Source: CAYLPU01 sp964385635 (lineage in GTDB: Bacteria > Chloroflexota > Anaerolineae > B4-G1). Taken from it: a stretch of 15,666 nucleotides of DNA. Positions 7,809 through 14,529 of the stretch are shown in pieces (the stretch's first letter is position 1; every line of letters begins with the position of its first letter). The translations under genes and the position numbers were made by a program. Below the pieces are notes generated by a model. That model saw only the letters and a program-made list of their open reading frames with translations, did no database searches and was not told where the DNA came from. Where the stretch lies: positions 1 through 15,666 of the forward strand of contig CAYLPU010000112.1 of NCBI GenBank assembly GCA_964385635.1. Reading direction: 5' to 3'.

Positions 7809-7837
7809 ATTTTAACCCGAAAACGGGTGACATGCAA
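7809..7837 (-). promoter_or_regulatory. Promoter with spacer palindrome for the toxin-antitoxin pair
   Basis: On the minus strand a -35-like TTGCAT (7837-7832) is followed by exactly 17 bases and a -10-like TAAAAT (7814-7809), about 80 bases ahead of the antitoxin ATG. The spacer contains the perfect inverted repeat ACCCG-TTTT-CGGGT (7828-7815). A repressor bound there would block RNA polymerase, which matches how type II antitoxin-toxin complexes control their own genes. The same hairpin could instead act as a weak terminator for WD-C readthrough, but the T-tract is poor (TTAAAAT). Confidence 0.5.
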
Positions 7838-8050
7838 TCGCTTCGTCTTCACGAGCGCGGTCCTCAAATCATCCACGATCTGAGACTGCTGGGTCTCCCC
7901 AACGTGTATGACGTCCCCTCCCAGACTCTGTTTGGCAAGACGCTGGCGGAGGTGTTAGATACCCTCCTTACGGCGCTGGCTGCAGCGCCGAAGTCTACCA
8001 TCTCGACGTTGCCACAGGAGCACACAGTGGGGAGACCAGTGCCAATCTGA
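7832..8050 (+). CDS. Small hypothetical ORF, possibly a gene fragment
   Basis: A 72-codon plus-strand frame in the 349-base gap between WD-C and the toxin-antitoxin pair reads as a natural-looking protein, with HERGPQIIHDLRLLGLPNVY followed by DVPSQTLFGKTLAEVLDTLL and LTALAAAP. It has mainly G or C at third codon positions and is not the shadow of another gene. The start has only a weak ribosome site (GGGTGAC directly before ATG). I recognise no family. It is opposite in direction to everything around it and overlaps the -35 of the toxin-antitoxin promoter, so it may be a fragment brought in with that module. The rest of the gap (7734-7808 and 8051-8082) shows nothing further. Confidence 0.3.
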   Translation: MQSLRLHERGPQIIHDLRLLGLPNVYDVPSQTLFGKTLAEVLDTLLTALAAAPKSTISTLPQEHTVGRPVPI

Positions 8051-8082
8051 TCTCCAGTCGTGGCTCTCCTCCAGTCCCCAAT

Positions 8083-10161
8083 TCACTCCCCAATCTCAAT
8101 GTCGAACTCCCCGACCGCAATCCGCCGGGGCATTTCTTCTACCTCGATGTCGAACCGTCGTCGCCAGTGCATCAAAGCGAGGATGAACTTCAGCCATCCT
8201 AGTTCCGCGTCAGGTACCTCGTACTGCAGCGCTTCTTGCACCGACTCCATATCCTCCAGGGTGGTCTGCCCAACTGGTAAGCAGCTCAGGCGGGCCAGGT
8301 CTGACGTCCACAGCCGCACTGTGTTGTCCCAACTCCCGCTCGCCAGCAGCCGCCCGTCCGGGCTGATGGTTAGGCAATTGATCGAATCTATGTGCCCTTC
8401 CAGCGTCTTCAGCGCCGTCCCGTCGGGCAGCCGCCACAGCCGCACCGTGTGATCCTTATGCCCACCCCCGCTCGCCAGCCCCCGCCCGTCCGGGCTGATG
8501 GCTAAGCAATTGACCGAATCTATGTGCCCTTCCAGCGTCTTCAGCGCCGTCCCGTCGGGAAGGCTCCACAGCCGCACCGTGTTGTCCTGACTCCCGCTCG
8601 CCAGCATCTGCCCGGCGGGGCTGATGGCTAAACACAAAACCGGATATGTGTGCCCTTTCAGCATCTTCAGCGCCGTCCCGTCGGGAAGGCTCCACAGCCG
8701 CACCGTGTGATCCTTATGGCCACCTCCGCTCGTCAGCAGCCGCCCGTCCGGGCTGATGGCCAAACACTCGATCCGCCCTGTGTGCCCTTTTAGCGTCTTC
8801 AGCGCCGTCCCGTCGGGAAGGCTCCACAGCCGCACCGTGTTGTCACCACTGCCGCTCGCCAGCAGCCGCCCGTCCGGGCTGATGGCTAAACACAAGACCG
8901 GATATGTGTGCCCTTTCAGCATCTTCAGCGCCGTCCCGTCGGGAAGGCTCCACAGCCGCACCGTGTGATCCTTATACCCGCCCCCGCTCGCCAGCAGCCG
9001 CTCGTCCGGGGCGATGTCTAAGCACTCGATCCACCCTGTGTGCCCTTCTAGCGTCTTCAGCGCCGTCCCGTCGGGAAGGCTCCACAGCCGCACCGTGTAG
9101 TCCCGACTTCCGCTCGCCAGCATCAGCCCGGATGGGCTGATGGTCAAACAGCTGACCCGGCCCATGTGTCCCTCTAGCATCGCCCGGTGGCGCACCAGCC
9201 TACCCAGTTCGGGTACATTACCCGTACACCTCCCCACCAGCCGCACCAACTCTGCAAATCCCGCCCGCTCCGCTTCCTGCGGCACCCATCCCGCCCCCTT
9301 CAGCCGCCGCAACAGCCACACACTCCACACCGGCGGCGCTACCTGTGCCAGCCGCCACATACTCCCCCACCGCCGGTCCCTAACGAGCACTGCCAGCACC
9401 GCCTCCCACTCCCCATCCGTCATGTCCCCCAGCCGCCGCCCCTGCCGTCCCCCGGCAACGACCTCCACCCACTCACCACGTCCCGCACGCCGTGCTCTCT
9501 CCGCCAACCGTCTCAGGAGGTCCCGGTCTGCAACCTCATAGGCCGCTTTCAGCAGACTCTGGTCAAAGTCCAGGTTCTCGTATCTGTCCCATTGCTCCGT
9601 CAAGAAGTAGAACAGGGCCCGCTGAACCTTGTCGCGCGGCGCGTACTGGGTGGCCACAGCGATCTCGCGGGCCAACGGATGGTCGTGCTGTATCACCAGG
9701 CGGCACAGCGTTTCTTGCGCCTCCACGTTCTTCAATTGCTGTAGTGCCAGCCGCGCTTGTTCGGCAATGGTTGAGTCTGCATCCTCGCACGCCTGCAGCA
9801 GCGGTGTCACCACCTCGACACCGCCCGGTGTCACTACCTCCAGTCTTCCTGCCTTCAGTGCACTGAACACCTTCAGTTCCTTGGGAGCGGAAGCCACCCA
9901 GCCACACTCAGTGAGCAGGGCGGCGAGGCCAGCGTGGCGCGTGGTTGCCCAGATCGCCCACGCACTGTCTACGAAACGTTGGTCAGCAACTTGCCGCAGT
10001 GACTCTACTACAGTGCAACGCACTTGCACATCTATTCGCGTGAAAGCCTTCGCCAAGACCAGCACTGTCTCGGGATATCCGTCCCGTACCAGCGCCTCGA
10101 TCGCTTCACTTCGCAGACATCCCATGGTCGATAGCGTCAGTTGCTTTGCATCCATATTCAT
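8083..10161 (-). CDS. Helical (HEAT-like) N-domain plus seven-blade WD40 protein (WD-C)
   Basis: The 692-residue protein has a helical N-domain (about 1-325), seven WD40 repeats (about 329-618), a helical segment and the shared C-terminal tail (RRFDIEVEE...GEFDIEI). The N-domain is almost the same as WD-A, whereas the last two blades and tail are almost the same as WD-B, so the gene is a mosaic. The blades alternate: blades 2, 4 and 6 carry a two-residue insertion (GGGYKDHT or GGGHKDHT), while blades 1, 3, 5 and 7 have the normal SGS-x-DNT form. Blades 2-3 and 4-5 are near-copies of each other, so the propeller grew by duplication of a two-blade unit. The ATG at 10161 reads MNMDAKQL; the Shine-Dalgarno is weak. 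It starts 34 bases after the divergent DUF1257 gene. Likely a scaffold or recognition subunit. Confidence 0.9.
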   Translation of the reverse strand: MNMDAKQLTLSTMGCLRSEAIEALVRDGYPETVLVLAKAFTRIDVQVRCTVVESLRQVADQRFVDSAWAIWATTRHAGLAALLTECGWVASAPKELKVFSALKAGRLEVVTPGGVEVVTPLLQACEDADSTIAEQARLALQQLKNVEAQETLCRLVIQHDHPLAREIAVATQYAPRDKVQRALFYFLTEQWDRYENLDFDQSLLKAAYEVADRDLLRRLAERARRAGRGEWVEVVAGGRQGRRLGDMTDGEWEAVLAVLVRDRRWGSMWRLAQVAPPVWSVWLLRRLKGAGWVPQEAERAGFAELVRLVGRCTGNVPELGRLVRHRAMLEGHMGRVSCLTISPSGLMLASGSRDYTVRLWSLPDGTALKTLEGHTGWIECLDIAPDERLLASGGGYKDHTVRLWSLPDGTALKMLKGHTYPVLCLAISPDGRLLASGSGDNTVRLWSLPDGTALKTLKGHTGRIECLAISPDGRLLTSGGGHKDHTVRLWSLPDGTALKMLKGHTYPVLCLAISPAGQMLASGSQDNTVRLWSLPDGTALKTLEGHIDSVNCLAISPDGRGLASGGGHKDHTVRLWRLPDGTALKTLEGHIDSINCLTISPDGRLLASGSWDNTVRLWTSDLARLSCLPVGQTTLEDMESVQEALQYEVPDAELGWLKFILALMHWRRRFDIEVEEMPRRIAVGEFDIEIGE
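8269..9042. repeat. 258-bp higher-order tandem repeat inside WD-C (two blades per unit)
   Basis: Sequence recurs with a period of 258 bp (86 codons): a cactcgatcc...ccctgtgtgccctt landmark at 8765 reappears at 9023, and the paired 'Tyr-Pro-Val-Leu-Cys' blades recur with the same offset. Units at about 8785-9042 and 8527-8784 are nearly identical at DNA level; the third unit at about 8269-8526 keeps the same blade alternation but differs in the loops. The length is a multiple of three, so unequal crossing-over changes blade number without breaking the frame. Confidence 0.85.
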
Positions 10162-10195
10162 CCCACAGTCTCACTACTCGATTGCCCGATCTGCT

Positions 10196-10603
10196 TCACG
10201 CCATCCGCCGCAGCACGAGATGGATCCGCCCGTCTTGCCGCGTCTCTTCGGTGACCAGCGCAAAGCCTTGCTCCCCCAACTTTGTTCTCGCCACGTGGTA
10301 TGCGTAGCGTTGGGTCAGGCGATTCAGCCATCCCTGGGAGTACTGATGCCGGTCATACTCAGATATGACAGCCTCAAAGGCGCCGTCCTCGCGCCGCTTG
10401 AAGCCGATGTCGTTGCTGAGCCGGCCAATGAACCTGCGCCGGATGATGACCTCTGCCGTCTGCAGACGCACGTCGCCCTGGTAGCCATAGAGGTGCTGAG
10501 GGGTCTCATGGACCTCGACCTGGGCGAAGCCCATATCCGCCAGCGCCTTCACCAGCGCATCCGTCTCTGTGATTTGTGTTTTCAACACCGTGAAGTGAGA
10601 CAC
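10196..10603 (-). CDS. DUF1257 / Ycf35-family protein, divergent copy
   Basis: The 135-residue product starts MSHFTVLKTQI and ends with RYAYHVARTKLGEQGF and IHLVLRRMA, as in the copy at 1102-1485. The middle differs strongly: it has an inserted HLYGYQGDVRLQTAEVIIRR segment, keeps NDIGFKR, and replaces the ADWWGI motif with SEYDRHQYSQGW. The start codon is GTG (10603-10601), supported by a perfect AGGAGG 7 bases upstream. It lies 18 bases after WD-D and 34 bases before WD-C, so it is co-transcribed with them and may pair with that half of the cluster. The family has no established function. The loss of the WW motif suggests a changed partner or ligand. Confidence 0.88.
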   Translation of the reverse strand: MSHFTVLKTQITETDALVKALADMGFAQVEVHETPQHLYGYQGDVRLQTAEVIIRRRFIGRLSNDIGFKRREDGAFEAVISEYDRHQYSQGWLNRLTQRYAYHVARTKLGEQGFALVTEETRQDGRIHLVLRRMA

Positions 10604-10621
10604 GACAAATCCTCCTCAAGT

Positions 10622-12796
10622 TTATCCATCAATCTCGATGTCAAACTCCCCAATCGCAATCCGCCGGGGGGCTTCTTCGACCTCAATGTCGAACCGCCGC
10701 CGCCAGTGCATCAAGGCCAGAATGAACTCCAACCACCCTCGCTCAGAATCAACAACTGCTTCATCCTGTAGTGCATCCTGTACCCAACTCATGTCTTGCA
10801 CACTCGTCTGCGCGATGGGGAGAAGGCTCAGGGAAAACGCAGCCGAGGTCCACAGCCGAACTGTGTTGTCAGTACTCCCGCTCGCCAACACTCGCCCGTC
10901 GGGACTGATGGCCAGACAAATGACTCTTCTAGCATGCCCTCTCAGTGTCTTCAGCTCTGCACCGTCAGGCAGCCGCCACAGACGCACTGTCTTGTCAGTG
11001 CTCCCACTTGCCAACACTTGTCCGTCAGGATTGAAGGCCAGACAAATGACCCTTCGGGCATGCCCTCTCAGTGTTTTCGGTTCTGCACCACCAGCCAGCC
11101 GCCACAGGCGCACGGTCTTGTCAGTACTCCCGCTTGCCAACACCTGCCCATCAGGACTGATGGCTAAACACGTGACTGACCTGGTATGTCCCTTTAGCGT
11201 TGCGGCCTTCCTTCCACCGAGAAGCTGGTGTAAATGCACCGTTCCATCCTTACATCCGATTGCCAACACTTGCCTGTCAGGTCCGCTGCCCAGACACTCA
11301 ACTGAGTTGAGATGTCCTCTCAATGTTTTCAGTCTTCTCAGGTCAGGCAGTTGCCATAACCGTAGCGTACCATTCCCACTCCCGCTTGCCAGTACTTGCC
11401 CGTCAGGACTGATGGCTACACTCAGAACCGAGCCGGTATGTCCTCGTAGCAATTCCAGCCTTTCTCCATTGGGCAGCCGAGACACCCGCACCGTTTTTCC
11501 AGCTCCACTTGCCAGTAACTGCCCATCGGGACTGATGGCTAAGCAATTGACCGGACTTCTGTGCCCTTTCAATGTCTTCAACGCTGCTCCATCAGGCAGC
11601 CGCCACAACTGTACCGTGTGGTCATCACTCCCGCTGACCAGCGTTTGCCCATCAGGACTGATCACTAGACAATTGACCCGAGCGTTATGCCCTGTCAATG
11701 TCTTCAGAACTCCCCCATCGGGTAGACTCCACAATCGCACCTTGTAGCCTATGCTTGCGCCTGCCAGGAACCGACCATCAGGACTGATGGCTAGATTGTA
11801 GGCTGAGCTGGCGTATCCTTCCAGCGTCACATGGCAACGCACTATGCTTCCCAGTTTGGGCACTTCTCTCTCACATTTTTCTGCCAACCGTGCCAACTCG
11901 GCGAAGCCTGCCTGTTCCTCCTCCTGTACTGGAATCCACCCCGCGCTCCGCAGCCGCCGCAGCAGTTTCGCGCTCCACACTGCCGGGGTCACCTGGGCCA
12001 GTTGCCACATTTCGGACCAGCGATCGTTGCTGCCAAGCAAGGCCAGAATGAGTTGCCACTCTTCATCTGTCATCTGCGCCAGGCGTCGCCGCTTTCGCCC
12101 CCCAGCCACGACAGCCACAAACTCCGCCCGCCCCGACTTTCGGGCCACATTCGTGATTCGCTCCCGGAGCCGCTCGTCGCCAACCTGGTAGGCTGTCCTT
12201 AACAGACCCCAGTCGAAGTCCAGGCTTTCGTACTTTTCCCATTGTTCTGTAAGCAAGTAGAACAACGCGCGCACCTGAGATGCACGCGGCGCATATTGGG
12301 CAGCGAGCGCCGCTTCACGTGCGAGGGGATGGTCCTCCTCAATAACCAGGCGGCATACCTCCTCCTGGGCCGCCGGGTTCTCCAGGCTTTGCAGGGCCAG
12401 CCGCGCCCGTTTAGCAATAACCGGGTCAACATCTTCATTGGCTCGTAGCAGGAGCGCGACTGTCCTGGCTCCGCCGTTGACTATGGTTTCCAGGCGATTC
12501 GATCTCAGAGCACTCAGTACCCTCAAGCGTGGTGGAGCAGAGGCCACCCATCCGCTTTTCTTCAGCAGGATGCCCATCTCCCGATGCCGGGTGTCGGCCC
12601 AGACGGCGCACACCGCGTCTATACAGGCCTGGTCCTTCACACGCCAGAGGGCGGCCAGAACACCAACGCGAACGTGCGGGTCATCAATTCGGACCATCGC
12701 CTCTGCCAACGCCCGCACTACTTCAGGCGACGGGTCTTGCACCAAGGCTTGGGCAAGTAGGGTTGCTGCATTCTGGCGTATCTTTCCCCCAATCAT
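10622..12796 (-). CDS. Helical (HEAT-like) N-domain plus eight-repeat WD40 protein (WD-D)
   Basis: The 724-residue protein is the most divergent of the four paralogues. Its N-domain (about 1-320) has HEAT-like helical pairs (SPEVVRALAEAMVRI, VRVGVLAALWRVKDQACIDA) and shares the SGWVASAP, LAREAALAAQYAPR and LFYLLTEQWEKYESLDFD landmarks with WD-A and WD-C. Eight WD40 repeats follow (about 324-650). Repeat 3 (GKTVRVSRL) and repeat 5 (GTVHLHQLL) lack the usual Trp and look degenerate, while repeats 6-8 are nearly identical, two of them at exactly 126-bp spacing (10932 and 11058). It ends in the shared tail with RRFDIEVEE and GEFDIEI. The ATG is 4 bases after the AAA+ stop, so the two are translationally coupled. 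No enzymatic domain is seen; it is probably the founder scaffold for the AAA+ partner. Confidence 0.9.
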   Translation of the reverse strand: MIGGKIRQNAATLLAQALVQDPSPEVVRALAEAMVRIDDPHVRVGVLAALWRVKDQACIDAVCAVWADTRHREMGILLKKSGWVASAPPRLRVLSALRSNRLETIVNGGARTVALLLRANEDVDPVIAKRARLALQSLENPAAQEEVCRLVIEEDHPLAREAALAAQYAPRASQVRALFYLLTEQWEKYESLDFDWGLLRTAYQVGDERLRERITNVARKSGRAEFVAVVAGGRKRRRLAQMTDEEWQLILALLGSNDRWSEMWQLAQVTPAVWSAKLLRRLRSAGWIPVQEEEQAGFAELARLAEKCEREVPKLGSIVRCHVTLEGYASSAYNLAISPDGRFLAGASIGYKVRLWSLPDGGVLKTLTGHNARVNCLVISPDGQTLVSGSDDHTVQLWRLPDGAALKTLKGHRSPVNCLAISPDGQLLASGAGKTVRVSRLPNGERLELLRGHTGSVLSVAISPDGQVLASGSGNGTLRLWQLPDLRRLKTLRGHLNSVECLGSGPDRQVLAIGCKDGTVHLHQLLGGRKAATLKGHTRSVTCLAISPDGQVLASGSTDKTVRLWRLAGGAEPKTLRGHARRVICLAFNPDGQVLASGSTDKTVRLWRLPDGAELKTLRGHARRVICLAISPDGRVLASGSTDNTVRLWTSAAFSLSLLPIAQTSVQDMSWVQDALQDEAVVDSERGWLEFILALMHWRRRFDIEVEEAPRRIAIGEFDIEIDG

Positions 12797-12800
12797 CGTT

Positions 12801-14330
12801 TCAACTCATACTCGTGTCAATCTGCAACGGCACGAACCGCTGTTCGGCCTCACGTATCTCTTGGAACGACGCTGACTGCGCACGCCCCTCTCGCAGCCAG
12901 TCGCGCAATGCCTGTACCGTCTCTCGCTGGGAGACAGATAGCGGCACCTGGCGCTTCAGCGCGATGGAGATGTCTTCGGTCATGAACTCTCGCCCCTCGT
13001 TGAAGCCGACGTACATTGCATCAATGATGGCCTGCTCAATCTCCGCCCCGACGTAGCCCTCCGACTTTCGTGCCAACTGTACCACGTCAAAGTCCTGTGG
13101 CAGCCGATTACGCTTGCGCAGGTGGACGGCAAAGATCTCCTTGCGTTCCTCCAACGTCGGCAGGTCGAGGAAGAAGATTTCGTCGAAGCGTCCCTTGCGC
13201 AAGAGTTCCGGCGGCAGGCTGGCGATGTCGTTGGCGGTGGCGACGACGAAGCAGGGATCGGTCTTCTCCTGCATCCAGGTGAGGATCGTGCCAAAGACCC
13301 GCGTGCTGGTGCCGCTATCGAGGCCGCCATGCGCCAGCGCCTTTTCCATCTCGTCAATCCACACCACGCACGGCGCAACGGTCTCCGCCAACCGCAGCGC
13401 GCGCCGCGCTCGCTCCTCCGACTCGCCCACCAGACTGCCGAACAGCGACCCCACATCCAGCCGCAGGAGCGGCAGCCGCCACAAACCACCGATCATCTTC
13501 GCCGTCAGGCTCTTGCCGGTGCCCGGGATGCCAATGAGGGCGATTCCCTTCGGTGCAGGGAGCCCGTAATTGCGTGCCTCCTGGGTGAACGCCCGCTCCC
13601 GCAGCCTCAACCACTCTTTCAGCACCCCCAGGCCGCCCACGTCGTCGGGCGTTTCGGTCGCGGCGTAGAACTCCAGCGCTTCGCTCTCGCGGATGATCTG
13701 TTTCTTCTCCTCGATCACCAGGTCAATGTCGCGGTCGTCCAGAACACCGTCACGCACGATCGCTTTGGCGAATACCCGTTGGGTCTGCGAAGCCGTCATC
13801 CCCAAAGCGGCCTGCACCAGTTTCTCTCGTCCCAATGGAGTCAGCCTCACCTTCACCCCCGGTGTCTGCGTGAGTCGGTTCAGCACGGCTTCCAACTCTG
13901 AGGTCCTGGGGGGTGGAAACTCGACGATCACTACCTCGTCCTTCAACTCTCCCGGGATCTTGCTGGACGGAGTGGTGACGACGATGGACTTCTTGGTAAA
14001 CTTGAGCCGCTGGACGACACTGCGGAGTTTGCGCTTGATTTGGGCATTTCCCCAGAATTCGTGGAAATCCTTGAACACGAACAGCGTGTTGTCCGCCGCC
14101 TTCTCCACCTGCTCCAGCGCTGTCTTGGGGTCAGAGGCAGCAGGCAGCGAGATATTCCTGCCCGTTAAGGACTGGAAGCCATCTGCTATGTCCCACGTCA
14201 GGCACGGGCGCTTTGTGCGCTCGCAGACTGCTTTGACTGTTTCCAGCGCCCGTTCCTCCTCCGGCGTCACCAGCACGATCAGCGTGAACCGTGCTCGCAG
14301 GTAAATGTCCATCTGTTCTTCGAATCTCAT
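12801..14330 (-). CDS. Ycf46-type AAA+ ATPase
   Basis: The 509-residue protein has an N-terminal alpha/beta region (about 1-215) of the type found in Ycf46 proteins, then one AAA+ module. Walker A is GIPGTGKS (267-274), Walker B is VVWIDEMEKA (about 321-330), sensor-1 is in VVATAND, and the arginine-finger segment is LRKGRFDE (about 376-383), followed by a C-terminal helical lid with YVGAEIEQAI. Length matches cyanobacterial and plastid Ycf46 (about 500 residues). Such proteins act as oligomeric ATP-driven remodelling motors; the cyanobacterial member has been linked to photosynthesis and inorganic carbon use. The ATG is supported by GAGGTGA about 7 bases upstream. It is the first gene of the cluster, 4 bases before WD-D. 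Both the terminator at 14411-14445 and palindromes at 14362-14403 sit just ahead of it. The call is firm; its substrate is unknown. Confidence 0.93.
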   Translation of the reverse strand: MRFEEQMDIYLRARFTLIVLVTPEEERALETVKAVCERTKRPCLTWDIADGFQSLTGRNISLPAASDPKTALEQVEKAADNTLFVFKDFHEFWGNAQIKRKLRSVVQRLKFTKKSIVVTTPSSKIPGELKDEVVIVEFPPPRTSELEAVLNRLTQTPGVKVRLTPLGREKLVQAALGMTASQTQRVFAKAIVRDGVLDDRDIDLVIEEKKQIIRESEALEFYAATETPDDVGGLGVLKEWLRLRERAFTQEARNYGLPAPKGIALIGIPGTGKSLTAKMIGGLWRLPLLRLDVGSLFGSLVGESEERARRALRLAETVAPCVVWIDEMEKALAHGGLDSGTSTRVFGTILTWMQEKTDPCFVVATANDIASLPPELLRKGRFDEIFFLDLPTLEERKEIFAVHLRKRNRLPQDFDVVQLARKSEGYVGAEIEQAIIDAMYVGFNEGREFMTEDISIALKRQVPLSVSQRETVQALRDWLREGRAQSASFQEIREAEQRFVPLQIDTSMS

Positions 14331-14361
14331 CTTTGTTCACCTCACATCCCTTGGAATTGCC

Positions 14362-14403
14362 TCGATACTTACGGACTTATCGATTCGTCCTCTAGCAGAG
14401 GAC
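14362..14403. promoter_or_regulatory. Two inverted repeats upstream of the AAA+ gene
   Basis: Within 75 bases ahead of the AAA+ start are TCGATA-10 bases-TATCGA (14362-14383) and the perfect palindrome GTCCTCT-AGC-AGAGGAC (14387-14403). Both fit operator sites for a dimeric regulator or leader hairpins in the AAA+ transcript. I could not find a convincing -35/-10 pair for the minus strand between the terminator and the gene, so the promoter itself is unassigned. Confidence 0.4.
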
Positions 14404-14410
14404 TGTACGT

Positions 14411-14445
14411 AAAAGGCCCGTGGGTGGATTGACACCGACGGGCCT
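14411..14445 (-). terminator. Rho-independent terminator, minus strand
   Basis: An 8-bp GC-rich stem (AGGCCCGT at 14414-14421 with ACGGGCCT at 14438-14445), one mismatch, and four more pairs (GGTG/CACC) enclose a six-base loop. On the minus strand the stem is followed by TTTTACG. It would stop transcription entering the cluster from the right. The loop also contains the -35 box of the plus-strand promoter. Confidence 0.6.
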
Positions 14446-14457
14446 CCATGCTATGAT
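14429..14457 (+). promoter_or_regulatory. Near-consensus sigma-70 promoter
   Basis: TTGACA (14429-14434), exactly 17 bases, then TATGAT (14452-14457). This differs from the ideal promoter by one base in the -10. Transcription would begin near 14464, divergent from the gene cluster. No protein gene follows on this strand; the first structure reached is a terminator-like hairpin. Confidence 0.65.
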
Positions 14458-14463
14458 ACTCCC

Positions 14464-14529
14464 GCCAGGGTGGCCCTATCGTCCTGGTCGTGCCTCGGGC
14501 TGGGCAAGAGCCGCGAGGCTCATTTTATT
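14464..14529 (+). ncRNA. Candidate small RNA or attenuated leader
   Basis: From the predicted start to the end of the T-rich tract is about 65 bases. A short 5' stem is possible (CCAGG at 14465-14469 with CCTGG at 14483-14487). It is followed by a strong hairpin (GCCTCGGGCT with AGCC-G-CGAGGC, 14492-14519) and the run TCATTTTATT, as in an intrinsic terminator. The sequence AGGGTGG in the 5' stem recalls a T-box core, but the leader is far too short. I recognise no known RNA family. Existence depends on the promoter call. Confidence 0.35.
14492..14529 (+). terminator. Terminator-like hairpin, plus strand
   Basis: A 10-bp stem with one bulged G (GCCTCG+GGCT against AGCC+CGAGGC), a seven-base loop, then TCATTTTATT. 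The T-tract is interrupted, so efficiency is uncertain. Confidence 0.5.

Noticed and set aside
8269..9150. CRISPR-like regular repeats
   Set aside because: The regular units are in-frame WD40 blades of 42-44 codons with variable positions inside the repeats, not short palindromic repeats with unique spacers, and no cas genes are present.
9629..10771. 380-codon plus-strand open frame
   Set aside because: It crosses WD-C, the DUF1257 gene and the end of WD-D in antisense; its repetitive Ser/Arg/Pro sequence is a shadow of these genes.
14464..14490. T-box riboswitch, suggested by AGGGTGG near a terminator
   Set aside because: A T-box needs a long stem I and specifier region; the promoter leaves only about 25 bases before the hairpin, and no aminoacyl-tRNA synthetase or amino-acid gene follows.
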